Assembly (NCBI GenBank): GCA_021613375.1
Contig: CM038704.1
Span: forward strand, 35,853,488-35,917,487
Direction of reading: 5' to 3'
DNA length: 64,000 nucleotides
From: Megaleporinus macrocephalus
Taxonomy: Eukaryota; Chordata; Actinopteri; Characiformes; Anostomidae
This document shows positions 50,201-60,035 of this stretch, piece by piece (the first letter of the stretch is position 1; each line of letters begins with the position of its first letter). Under the pieces are notes generated by a model, which worked only from the letters and a program-made list of their open reading frames with translations, was not told the origin of the DNA and did no database searches. The position numbers and the translations under genes were made by a program.

Positions 50201-50430
50201 ACTCCACATGCCCTCCCCCTGAAACCTGCACATAAACCAACATCATATCAGTGCATCAGTTCAAGTGGGCAGAGCCTGTGACCACTGATGAAGGACTAAA
50301 GGATGACCAACACAAACTGTGAAACAAACAATGAATTACATAATTCACAGAATTAAATGTTTTGCCCTGTTTGTGGGGGGAAAAAACGGTTGCTGACCTC
50401 TAAGGACCCCTCTGGAAGATGCTCTTCCAT
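36022..50430 (-). CDS. ccdc40: CCDC40, axonemal ruler coiled-coil protein, 20 coding exons, about 947 aa
   Basis: CCDC40 pairs with CCDC39 to form the 96-nm ruler of motile cilia that positions inner dynein arms and the nexin-dynein regulatory complex; its loss causes primary ciliary dyskinesia (zebrafish mutant locke). Coding exons in transcript order: 50398-50430, 50165-50225, 48722-48789, 48450-48554, 48239-48322, 47350-47569, 46481-46638, 46230-46352, 44331-44452, 43948-44191, 42856-43038, 40683-40928, 39696-39909, 39032-39201, 38455-38546, 38140-38260, 37755-37943, 37345-37503, 36813-36950, 36022-36135 (stop TAG at 36022). All introns are GT-AG and every phase joins; total 2844 nt. Residues 1-89 are acidic and poorly conserved; the rest is nearly continuous coiled coil. 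The family match is clear at [42 protein letters not shown] and LQAVKEGRY. Human CCDC40 is 1142 aa; the difference is mostly its long acidic N-terminus. The start at 50430 is chosen by frame; see the exon 1 entry. Confidence 0.95.
39415..39545. mobile_element. ATCGATT-rich transposon-derived repeat
   Basis: TATTTTCGATTCAAATC and CCGATATCGATTCGCATAAA resemble the ends of a hAT-like fish repeat. In CCDC40 intron 13. Confidence 0.4.
41090..41885. repeat. 18-20-bp minisatellite in CCDC40 intron 11
   Basis: About 40 copies of GATTTAAGTGTTAGTGGT and variants (AGTAGTGATTTAAGGGTTAG). The minus strand is open over 41548-42123, giving [15 protein letters not shown] repeats, but no splice-compatible join to CCDC40 exons is needed or seen. 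Confidence 0.92.
44615..44720. mobile_element. Transposon-derived repeat
   Basis: TGGGTGCGTCCAAAATCACC and CTACTATTCAGTAGGCAAAA resemble a common fish DNA-element end with a GCGTCCGAAATCGCATACT-type core. In CCDC40 intron 8. Confidence 0.45.
45224..45280 (-). mobile_element. SINE-like 5' fragment, reverse orientation
   Basis: Reverse complement of the GGCAGCACGGTGG...TCACAGCA head seen at 8128. In CCDC40 intron 8. Confidence 0.6.
46230..48554 (-). CDS. ccdc40: CCDC40 exons 4-8: acidic end and conserved coiled-coil start
   Basis: Exons 48450-48554, 48239-48322, 47350-47569, 46481-46638 and 46230-46352 encode residues 55-284. An acidic run ([17 protein letters not shown]) passes straight into [20 protein letters not shown], which matches the human boundary where conservation begins. 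[39 protein letters not shown] and [14 protein letters not shown] follow in the same order as in human CCDC40. Confidence 0.93.
49518..49585. mobile_element. TTCCACC-family short inverted repeat
   Basis: TTCCACCATAAGTGATACAG at the left is answered by GCAGTATCATTTAAGGTGAA at the right. A diverged relative of the palindrome at 50534. In CCDC40 intron 2. Confidence 0.55.
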
Positions 50431-50533
50431 CTTCCCTGACCCTCTGTCTCCTCCAACGCTGTAAAACTGTATTTGGATATAAAAGTCACATATAAGCAGA
50501 TTGTTTTTAATTATTTAATAGGTTTTTTTTTCA

Positions 50534-50639
50534 TTTCACCTTAAATGGTGCAGCAGTCTTAGTCCTATGTCAATTTCTTGCTCGCATTTTGAACAAGCAG
50601 GACACTTCAGCTCAAACTGCTGCACCATTTAAGGTGAAA
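50534..50639. mobile_element. Palindromic MITE with perfect 24-bp terminal inverted repeats
   Basis: Left end 50534-50557 and right end 50616-50639 are exact reverse complements built on TTTCACCTTAAATGGTGCAG. The 58-base middle is unique. It sits about 75 bp upstream of the CCDC40 exon that carries the chosen start codon. Relatives: 42010, 49518, 51659 and 63438. Confidence 0.85.
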
Positions 50640-50848
50640 GGACAAAACTGGAACAAAAAGCTGACACTGGACCTCCAAAGACTCGTCTCCTCAAAACTAT
50701 ACGCACAGAACACAGAGCGCTAAACGAAGCCACAACAACAAAATAACCGAGTGATTCTCACACCGACCTTTAAAATTATTTTTGTATTTTTACATCAGCT
50801 CCCAACCACCATCCTACAAGTGAAGGACCTCTGTCTTGTTTGCAAAAC

Positions 50849-50861
50849 GTTGCTAGGAGAC
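50849..50861. promoter_or_regulatory. X-box-like (RFX) site upstream of CCDC40
   Basis: On the minus strand this reads GTCTCC-T-AGCAAC. The right half fits the RFX consensus RGYAAC exactly and the left half differs at one position from GTNRCC. Ciliary genes are typically driven by RFX/FOXJ1 through such X-boxes, and this one lies about 420 bp upstream of the chosen CCDC40 start. Inference from motif and context only. Confidence 0.35.
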
Positions 50862-51236
50862 CATATACTTCCGAGAACAGAATAAAAGCCCGACTTGCAA
50901 TAAAAAAGACATGTAAACAAAAAATCTGTTATTTATGATAACATTTTAATTGTGTTAATTCCATAATGCTTTTAGACATCAATCATGTATTTAACCGTGT
51001 TTTGTTGCCACTACTGAATAACAGGCTCCATCTCAAACCGCCCCCAACGTAGTGCACTACAAAGATCTAAGGCACCCAAACACTACATAATACATGTAAC
51101 AAAGTTATTTGGCATTTAAATTATTTTGTTCAATTCTCTATTCGACCTATACTTTGAATAAAAAAAAAAAATTTCATAACGGATATAGTGCACTCCATAG
51201 GGGACGAAGAGCTATTTGAGATTCTGCCACACTTAC

Positions 51237-51272
51237 GGTTTCTGATTCGGCCACCGTCTTCGGTTTTAACAT
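51237..51272 (-). other. Possible CCDC40 exon 1, upstream ATG
   Basis: The minus strand has ATG at 51272-51270, then 11 sense codons (MLKPKTVAESET) and a strong GTAAGT donor at 51236-51231. Spliced to the next acceptor (exon 50398-50458), this frame is out of phase with the CCDC40 frame and ends at a TGA in the exon 50165-50225. So either this is a 5' UTR exon carrying an overlapping upstream ORF, or the true exon 1 differs. The CCDC40 start is therefore placed at the ATG in exon 50398-50458, which has A at -3 and G at +4. Confidence 0.35.
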
Positions 51273-51658
51273 TTTATTTATTTCATACAGAAAGGTAGGA
51301 CAAATAAAATACAAAAAAAAACATTAATACGATCAGACAATGAAGGTAGAAAATGTTAGAAAATGTATTTCATTTATTAAGCGTCTTTTCTGCCTTATCG
51401 CTTAGCGCTTTATCTCCTCCAGTGCAGCAGGTGGCGATGCGGTGCTGTTAGCGTTGAAAATGAGCTCCAGGTCGGCGCTGTAAATAAAATGGAAAACAGG
51501 AGGGAAACAGAGCTTTAGTTTATGGCTCGGTATTTTTTCTTTTATCTCACATGTTCCTTCTTTTTCTCATTTTGTTAAGTGGTCTCGTATGTTGTCTGAT
51601 CTCAAACGAGGAGGCGGTTTGCTGTATGGTTTGTTTACATAGCTGAAATTTGTATTGC

Positions 51659-51705
51659 ACGTTCCACCTTAAATGGTGTATTAGTTACGTTCTGGCGCCG
51701 GGACA
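51659..51705. repeat. TTCCACC-family copy near ANAPC11 5' end
   Basis: GTTCCACCTTAAATGGTG then TTAGTTACGTTCTGGCGCC. Closely matches the copy at 63438 through CTGGCGCC. Confidence 0.7.
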
Positions 51706-51924
51706 GTTTAAGGAGGAACAGAAAAATATAACGTATCGTTTGAGTTTCGAGCTCAGCTTACAAGAACAGCTTACAATACCTGATTTTACTGAGTTTAAGT
51801 CTGTACTAGTGTTCCTTCTTCTAAATAATTACTTTTAGCTTTGTGTATTTTGCTGATACAGTTTCAACGTTAGACTTATTATTCGATCTCACTGCAATTT
51901 CATGCGATTTAATGTACTTTAGAT

Positions 51925-52390
51925 ACATTCAGTAAAGATGGTTCTTCAAGGGTTCTATAGTAAAAGAGTTTTCTTTATAGAACCACGAACACTCAAAGGA
52001 CCATTTGCATGCTTAAATGGTTCTTTTCATGGCCAAGTCTTCTTCAGGTTGATGGAGAATGTATACACTCTAAAAAGGCTGGTTCTTTTTCAGTAAAGAC
52101 AGTGGTTCTGTATAGGACAGTAAACACTCAAAAAAAACCTTAAAGGGTCCTTTGTATTGTCAAGTGGTTCTTTAGATTGTTAGAGAACGTCTTTTGCATG
52201 ATTCTGTATAGAACCTTTCTGAAAATGGTTCTGTGCTGCTCTAAAAAAGGTTTTTGTATTGGTACAAGCTTGACATCACAATAAAAGAACCATATACAAC
52301 ACATTCATCGGTCTGAAGACCCTTCTATTTAAACAAAGCCATTGTCTTTACTTAAGAACCCTCAAAGAAGCATCTTTTTTAAGAGCATAT
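51925..52390. mobile_element. GGTTCT-family repeat, long copy
   Basis: Repeated GGTTCT/AGAACC motifs with CATTTGCATGCTTAAATGGT and CTTCAGGTTGATGGAGAATG, apparently two tandem members. Lies in the presumed 5' UTR intron of ANAPC11. Confidence 0.6.
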
Positions 52391-52469
52391 TGCTAGACTG
52401 TGGAAGTCCTTTTATTAGAACTTTTAAATTGGTGTCAGCGTTTTTCTTTTTTTCCCCCAAAGCTAAGAA

Positions 52470-55400
52470 ATGAAGGTGAAGATAAAACAGTGGAACGGCG
52501 TGGCTTCATGGTTGTGGGTGGCCAATGATGAGAACTGTGGCATCTGCAGAGCTCCGTTCAACGGCTGCTGCCCAGACTGTAAGTGACCTCTCACAAAATC
52601 TTACTTACACATTGTGTAAGAATGGGCATTTTTGTTCTTGGGCTTTAATACAGTTTTCAAGTGTAATTTACTTTTACACCACTGACCTAAATACAGATTG
52701 CAGTTTGAGGCCCTGATGGTCAGCTGTACATGTGCGCTTGTTGATGAGACGAAAGTATCCAATCCAGCTCCTCTTCGCATGCATGATTTAGGTTGTTTGT
52801 ATGTGTAAATAACTGATATCGTGGGTGAAATTTGTAGTGTCCATATGCCTATGTGCATGCTATGTATCAGGCATTCCAGGGCCTGAATGGCAATGACAGA
52901 GACCCTTCTCTCTTCTCCCTATTATAAATTGGACTTCCATCAAAATGTTTATGATACTGTTAGTATATAAGTTTATGTATATAGCGCTTTTTACAATAAT
53001 GTTGTCACAAAGAAGCTTTACAGGAGTTTGAAAACATGTGGAGTCACAACATGTATCCCCCTGTGAGCAAGCCAGAGGCAACGGTGGCAAGAAAGAACTC
53101 CCTTAAAACTAGAGGAAGAAACCTTGGGAGGAACCAAGATTCATTCTCCTCTGGTCAAACAGTATTTACAGTTTATTAAGCTAAATTCAAAGTAGAACTA
53201 AGAGAGTCTGAGTCTGAAGGTAAAAGCTTTAGAAACAGGTGATACATCTGGATGATACAGTGATGAACTCAAGGGTGAAGCAGATGGCACGAATGAAGAG
53301 GAGAACTAGTTGGTGCCAGGTGAGGAGTGAGGAGGCACTGATGGTCAGCCAGCCAGCAGTATAAGGTATAATCCTACAGTGTTGCCTTAAAGCTACACTA
53401 CGTAAGATTTGGAGACCCCTCTGGTGAAATTGTCGTGTTTCCTGAGGATGTGAGTGAATTGTCTATTATTGTCATCATATCTTGATAAGTGTAAAGTGCA
53501 TTTCAGATCTAACCATCAAGCTGGACATTCTTTTTAAGTCTGTGCGTGTGACGTTAATACGTAAAGAATCATTTTTAAAATGATTGTCTCAGGTTTTACA
53601 GGGAGATTCACAGCAACACTTACTGTATTTTAGCCGTTTTTATTCTGTTGTCTTTCATATTTAGAGAAATGTACAGTCCAGCTTCAGTGTAGATTGTTTT
53701 TTTGGTGCTGTAAAGGTAAGGTGTAACTGTCGTAGCACCATTTTTGATGCTTCACTGTAAATGCTTTGAACTAAAATATTTATTAAATGATAAAGTTTTC
53801 TGTGAATTATTTGAATCTATTTGCGAATAGAGTGTCAAATAGAGAATGTCATTTACCCTCTTAAGGGACTGTGGGCAGGGAAACAACAGATCTTCCCAAT
53901 TTTTGGTGGGAGTGGTATTAAAAATGCATACCATTAGTCTGGACTCTGGGGAATTAAGTCTATTATTCTGACAACACCAGCAGCTTCTTTTGGTTGATTT
54001 GATCTCCTTTTCTCACTGAGGAGCTTCTTAAACAACTACACATCCTTTCAACCCATAGCGCTGAGTTGTCTTTTCACAGTGGAAGGCTGGACAAAAACAC
54101 CTGTGAATGTTGAGCTTAATGTTTCCTCTCTCTCAAAGATGAAAAACAATGTGCTGTTTATCTATTGAAGACATTTTGGTGGGACAACCAGGTCGTCTGG
54201 ACGTTAGGAGTTTCATTTTCTCTGTAGCTTTTAATCCTTTTTTGAGCTGCAGTTTCAGAAACTCACCTATTTTATTTTTGTTGGAACATCAGAGTGGTAC
54301 TGTCCTAATTTACATTATTTCATAATATTTACAGTATTGCACTCAGAAAGATTATATAATGGAGAGATCACGCCAGTCATGTACATGCAATGTTTGTGTG
54401 TAGATTTGATTGTGTGGTTGGTGACGCACAGAGACTCGTTGTGAAGGCTGTTTTTCTGGTTGTATTGTATAGACTGTGGAATAATTAAAGTATATATTTT
54501 CTAGTTGTACTTGCATTTTTATCCCCTTATGTTGTATTTTAGTACACTTTGAAAAAGTATACATAAATTGGTTCTAGTTACACAATTTTGAATACATAAC
54601 ATAATTCTATATAAAATAGCAGAAATATATATAATACTAGCCACACTAGATAGAACTTAAATACTAACATGGCAGGCATGGAAATGTTTTTAATTTGTAT
54701 ATTTCTTACCCCAGAGGACAGTTCACAAATCATTGCAGAAACATTTTTCTTTAAGGTAGATTTGATTTTGGCCTGAGCATCGCTAACTCTGCCGAAGTAT
54801 CAGTTCAAGCATTAATCGTTCCCTCAGGCACAACATCTGAATATCTGCAGTCTCAAAGTCAAGGTACATTTACAGGAACGGAAGCTTATTGCTATAAACC
54901 TGAAATCATTACCAAGGGTATTGGTGGTCAGCTGAACGGTTGTTGTCGGTGATTGGAGGAAAACATGAAGTTGTGGAAAGATGTGGACAGCATTGTGGTT
55001 ATGATTGTCTAAAACAAATGATTATTTTATTTATTTTTTTGTTTTGTACACTGCAGCCAGTAAATTTCACACCGCAAGTCAAAACACCTGTTTCTCAGGA
55101 AATCACAGGGTGCTCCTAGTTGTTTGGGCCCGTGTGCACAAACCCTTAAAACCCTCTGGATGATCCAGGCCTGCCCATTCATATCAAAGTTCTAAGGAAT
55201 GTTTCAGCTCTGAGTGCTTTTTCAGTGAGACTCAATACAAACATCTGTTTAAACGCAGCTGCCAACAGCTACCAACAGCTGCCTGTTTAATTTTAAGACT
55301 AAAGAAAAGGTTGGAAAACAGTAGTTTAAAAATGAACTACAGCTGTTTTTGCAAAGAGTGATTCAGTGCTATTGTGAAATAATTTTAGATATGTTACATT

Positions 55401-55964
55401 GTTGATGATATGAACCAGGGGTCATGATGTCTACAAAACAAATACAGCCATTTTTCCCACTATCCAAAACCACCAGTAAACCTACACGTCTTCTGAGTTT
55501 ATATGGAATGTTGATGGTAAAATAGTAGAAATCTGAAAATACTAAGTTTCTTTGTGGATTTTTTTGCCTCATAATGAATCCATTACTATTTCATGTAATA
55601 CCTTTCTGTAAGGGAGCTCTAGGAGTGTGCGTCGCCACCACAACTGTGAACCACTCTGAGCATTTCACAGCAAAACCACTCTGAATTACTCTTTTAACAA
55701 CTTCACCGTTTAATTATGCAGAGATGTTTCTCGCTCTGATGGCACTGTGTTCAGAATGATGAAGGTGTGACTAATGCTGTGGCGAATGCTGCATCATATT
55801 TTTCTGTTCTGTGTGCAGGTAAAGTCCCTGGAGATGACTGCCCACTGGTTTGGGGTCAGTGTTCGCACTGCTTCCACATGCATTGCATTCTGAAGTGGCT
55901 GAATTCGCAGCAGGTCCAGCAGCAGTGTCCCATGTGCCGACAGGAGTGGAAGTTTAAAGAGTGA
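52470..55964 (+). CDS. anapc11: ANAPC11, RING-H2 subunit of the anaphase-promoting complex, 84 aa
   Basis: ANAPC11 is the catalytic RING subunit of the APC/C; with the cullin-like APC2 it recruits E2 enzymes to ubiquitinate cyclins and securin in mitosis. Coding exons are 52470-52578 and 55819-55964, joined in phase 1 (GAC T / GT AAA), stop TGA at 55962-55964. The protein is 84 aa, the same length as human. It starts [20 protein letters not shown] and carries the zinc ligands C23, C26, C34, C37, C44, C51, H53, H56, H58, C59, C73 and C76, ending [12 protein letters not shown]. All ligand positions are present, so it should be functional. The 3.2-kb intron contains only repeats. Confidence 0.98.
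52979..53380 (-). mobile_element. Dispersed teleost repeat, reverse orientation
   Basis: Starts with the reversed tail TATAGCGCTTTTTACAATAA, then CCCTGTGAGCAAGCCAGAGG, AACTCCCTTAAAACTAGAGG and AACCTTGGGAGGAACCAAGA. This text is widespread in ostariophysan fish. In the ANAPC11 intron. Confidence 0.65.
53390..55378. other. Remainder of ANAPC11 intron
   Basis: No exon recognised. 54290-54480 shares ordered motifs (ACTCAGAAA, TATAATGGAGA, CAATGTTTGTGT) with 26235-26380 in CARD14 intron 4, a further dispersed family. The rest is unique AT-rich sequence. Confidence 0.45.
55380..55720. mobile_element. MITE-like family A, third copy
   Basis: Shares ACCAGGGGTCATGATGTCTA, CCAAAACCACCAGTAAACC and the ending AGCAAAACCACTCTGAATTA with the other family A copies. 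It sits about 100 bp upstream of ANAPC11 exon 2, inside the intron. Confidence 0.55.
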
Positions 55965-56126
55965 GAATTTTACTTCTCACTGAGAAGCTCATTCACATAG
56001 CTTAAAGTCCAACCTACACAAATTCATGTTTTTTTTATCTTCTAAGTGTTTTATGAGCTTGTTTTTTCACCCAGAGTAATGGCTGTTCCTTTTTTCATTC
56101 AGGGGAGAAACATCATGAGGTGATGA

Positions 56127-56132
56127 AATAAA
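56127..56132 (+). terminator. ANAPC11 poly(A) signal (AATAAA)
   Basis: AATAAA lies 163 bases past the ANAPC11 stop codon; a second one at 56174-56179 follows. Both fit a short 3' UTR. Confidence 0.6.
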
Positions 56133-56694
56133 GTATTACAATATCAAACTGATGCTTTATTCTTTTTATTGACAATAAATACTTACTTCAACCTAAAAAT
56201 ATATATGTTTTGATGATTATACGTGCTAACATGACAATACATACATACATTTTGTTCCATAAATGGCAGATAATATATTAAAAGGCGGGAGAGCAACATT
56301 AACTATTTTGCTGTTGTTGGAACAGAACCTTTTACCTCAGATTTTTTTTTTTGACACACAAAGTCTCTGCTGTCCTTTACATTGTGTGTACATTTCAGAA
56401 GAAATTACCCAAATTTATGTAAAAAAAAGATCTGCTGACTTGTGCAGAAAGGATATATTGTTTTCTCTTTCTCCTTTCAATTTTGGAGAAGAAGTTTTGT
56501 TCCAACAGCAGGTTCTTTAACCCTGATTGAACACCAGTAAAGCCAAAAATTACAGAAATTTCAAACTTTACACAAAAAAACCCCAAAACACCTACTCAAC
56601 ATCCAAGCCTGTATTTGTTTGGTTAGAGTGGATGGAGATTAAAATGAGTTTACGTTTTGCTTAACAGGGAATATCTATTGAGACTATCATCATA

Positions 56695-56947
56695 TGCTTT
56701 ACAAAAAGAATATTGCCATTGTGCAAGGGAAAACAAGTATCTCCAAAATTGCAACTTTACAGGAGAAGGCAAAAACTTTTAATGTAAGTCAATGGAACCA
56801 GAATTTTGTCCAAAGTATTTTGGGCATTTCTATTGGTCCATTTATCTTGAAATCCTCACACTATAAGGGGCATCTGCTGCATTGCAATAAAGCAGAAAAA
56901 TAAAACTCGACAAAAATGGAGACGGACATGTTTCTCTTTAGACAGCA
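56695..56947. mobile_element. Family B inverted-repeat element, copy beyond ANAPC11
   Basis: Contains AACAAGTATCTCCAAAATTG, GTAAGTCAATGGAACCAGAA and the terminal CATGTTTCTCTTTAGACAGC, aligning along its length with the copy at 11996-12240. Confidence 0.55.
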
Positions 56948-57461
56948 ACTTTATAATGCATATACAGTTATATGCAAAAGCATGAACACCCTGATCATGT
57001 TGAAAAGAATCTGATCTTGTCTACAACTAAAACAAATATGCCCTTTTTTTGCTAATTTTACAGCCAAGTTTCTATTTATTTACTGAAAACATATTAGGAA
57101 ACGTCTGTGTTTTGTGTTTACCCCACTTTGTTAAATTCAGTAAATAACCAGCAGATGTGGGTTCTCATCAGAGGAATAAACTTTCACATCTACAGGGTGC
57201 CTCAGCTATCGCATACAGCAATACGCGCTGACAGAGAGAGAAAAGCCCATTTGTCATGGAATCATGCCTTCAGGCAAGAAGATTAGGACAACAGCTTTAT
57301 TCGCTAAGAAAAATGTCTATATCTGGAACACTACTCTAAAACGTCACTGTTATATGACTGCTGTATGAATAAGGGAGGAGTTTAAAGCTAAAACAGACAC
57401 AATAACTACTAATATGTGTTTTAACTACAGCTCTAAGATTACAGAGGCCAGTCTGGCCACG

Positions 57462-58595
57462 TACAGTCATATGCAAAAGTTTGATCACTGCTGGTCAAAT
57501 TCGCTGTTTGTTAGCTAAATTTCTGCACCAGTGCTGCCCAAAGTCCAGGGGCTAAATGCGGCCCACATACGTATTTTTATTGGCCGGAGTAGGTTACAGT
57601 TTTTCCTTTAACCTGATGGTGGCAGCAGTACACTCTTAATAAAAGATGTTTTTTCAAAGCCTTTCGTAATTACAAAAGTTCTACACAGAACCCTGAAAAC
57701 ACATGTGCATGGTAAAATGGCTCCTCAGATTGATAGTGCTGTACATGGTTAGTAGAGTCCTTTCTGATGGCATATACGACACTTTCTCCATTTCACCATG
57801 AAAAGAACCATTTAAGCATGCAAACTTTCTCCTTAGAAAATGACCCTTGAGGAACCACCTTTTCTAAACGCGTACTGTAAAATTACAGTGCAATGTGCCA
57901 CACTGCGTCACAAAATTTGCTAAAGTTTGAGGGCCTTTCTTCTCCAACGAGACCTACAGCTTCATTTACTGACCCACAAGTGGTCTAAGCTACAGCCGTA
58001 GAGCCTGAGCTCAACACTGAGAACTGGGAAGGCCGAGCCCTGATACAACTGAGAGACAAGGCAAATGCGAGTCCACTCATGCCTCAAAAGACTGTAACAA
58101 ATTCAATATCAGTAGACATTAAATACAACGCAGACGTTGATATCAATATTCAGGAAAGAAGAGTCTAGCAGCACCAACTTTCAGCAAACTCGGCATGTAA
58201 AGATGATCTTACATGATCTAACAAAATCTAATATCTGAAGGACACACTTTACTCAATGGCTGAATATAATTTATACATTAGACATGTTTTCTTGTTACTG
58301 TAAACAATCAAACATTAAAACAAACATTGTGCCACTTTTATATAGTTATAGGAAACACAGTGTCTCTCAGAAAGCTCTGATTCACTTTGAAATCGTAATA
58401 TTTGGAATTTTGGTCCTTAGATATTCGCATGAATCTACAGGAAACGCACTGTAATATGACATGTTTCTGCCATTTTTAGTGAACAGAATATCATGTTAGA
58501 TTTGTTTACAGTACCTCTACTGTGATGAGACTATCAAAGAATACTTGATCATACTTGATCACTTGACCAGAGAAGGTCTTTTGCATATGACTGTA
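57462..58595. mobile_element. DNA transposon derivative with TACAGTCATATGCAAAAG ends
   Basis: The left end TACAGTCATATGCAAAAG (57462) and right end CTTTTGCATATGACTGTA (58595) are exact inverted repeats, a Tc1-like fish element end. A related end is at 56963. The interior has no transposase and contains a GGTTCT-family insertion at 57630-57870, so the elements are nested. Confidence 0.65.
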
Positions 58596-58599
58596 CTTA

Positions 58600-60035
58600 C
58601 TGCTACGCTAACCAGATTTAAGAGAATTCCTAAAACTTGAACTACTTTTGATTTACTAGAGAACAGCCCAGGTAACCAGCTGACAAAACAGTTAAAGGAA
58701 ATGTTAACATGGTGTGGCTTCTGAATGACAGGAAGATAGGGAAGTCTTGGTGATTCGCTGATACCTGGAAGTGTGAAGAGCCTAAAGGAGCTCAGTGGGA
58801 AAGGCCTGAACGTGTAGTCAGTCTGGAGTTGGGCTTGTGCGTAGGTTTAGCTGCCCTAAGCGGTAAGGAAAGGAAGAAGCAGAGACGAATCCATGCTTGA
58901 GCTATTGCTCTGCTGGCTCTAGAGAACTTAATGAAAAATGTCCAGGGCTTAATATTCTGAAACTGAGAGTGCTGATCCAGGATAAAGATTTGCATTCAAA
59001 TTCATATGCATGCACTTGCCACTTAACCATCTCAGCTTACTTTGTTACTACATTTATTGGCCATTTTATTAGAAACACCTACCACACAGCTGCACTTTTT
59101 ATGTTTATCCGAATAACATTCCAGTGATGAAAGGTTGGGTCGGGAAAAAATGTGCATGAACAGATAGGCTATAGTCTCCAGTGGACATTTAAAGGGGAAT
59201 TCCACCGTCTTAAAAAAATCTTCACAATTAAATGGCGATTAAAGATGTAAACAAAGTCATTCAGCAAGGTTTGGTGAGATGTCTACCTTTAAAACCTCTC
59301 TCGCGGAAAGCTCTTACACGAAATGTTTTTGAATATGCTGCCTTTTTTTGTAATACAGTTGGAATCCACTTATGGCAGACGGATACATGCAGGGTATTCA
59401 ATGGTAAAATAATAAGTAATTAAGTAAAGTATTTTTTTCAGATTTCATTAACATTGCATTACTTACAAGATACATGTAGGTTCACTGCCCTTTAAGGCAG
59501 AAGGTTCTGATAAAATGGCCAGTAGGTTTAGTAACAAAGTATGAGTACCTAATAAACTGCAACCCAGTTTACTTTACAATCTAATGCATACAATTATATG
59601 GAAATATAGTATACGGACATGTAAGCATAAAGCATCGAGGACAAGACTCCCAGATCAGCACTTCTGCTCCATGGTGTAGGAGTACCTGATATAGTGGACC
59701 AACCCAGGATCTTCATGTGTCTCGTACTGTTAACTGATCCAGTGATACAGACGGACATGAGCCAAGTTAACATAATGTTCCAGGCTGGGAAGCACGTATG
59801 CCACCACTGATAAATGACTGTCCCTTCTGAGCGCAGAAGATTAGCTGGAAGTATGCAGTGCTTCCAATACTTGCATAACCCTACAGCAAAGTAATTGTAG
59901 GTAAAAGGGGTGCAGGTCCTCAGGAAGTGGCAGTGTCTGCATAAGGACTGGAGAAACCTTGTACAAAGTCCATTTAAAAGTAAAAAGCGTTTGCTAGAGG
60001 CATGCGCAGGCAGGCTGGATCCCTCGCCGTCTTCA
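58600..60035 (-). other. Probable MCRIP1 3' UTR
   Basis: Directly after the MCRIP1 stop codon there are about 480 bases (59560-60035) of non-repetitive, mixed-composition sequence without ORFs, then a repeat (59059-59521), then more unique sequence. AATAAA hexamers on the minus strand occur at 59053-59058 and 59065-59070, though both lie at the edge of the repeat. The real transcript end is uncertain. Confidence 0.35.
59059..59521. mobile_element. Inverted-repeat element in MCRIP1 3' region
   Basis: GGCCATTTTATTAGAAACACC at the left (20-base core) is matched by GTTCTGATAAAATGGCC at the right in inverted orientation. A GGGGAATTCCACCGTC repeat (59191) is nested inside. Confidence 0.55.

Larger units (their letters stand above)
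51273..52469. promoter_or_regulatory. Head-to-head CCDC40/ANAPC11 interval with ANAPC11 5' UTR region
   Basis: The minus-strand CCDC40 and plus-strand ANAPC11 diverge from here. 51390-51490 is locally GC/CpG-richer and may hold a bidirectional start region. A possible noncoding ANAPC11 exon ends near 51480 at GCGCT/GTAAAT. A pyrimidine tract and AG acceptor at 52441-52462 precede the ANAPC11 ATG by 8 bases, so its 5' UTR is probably spliced. The interval also holds a TTCCACCTTAAATGG repeat (51659) and a GGTTCT-family repeat (51925-52390). Confidence 0.5.
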
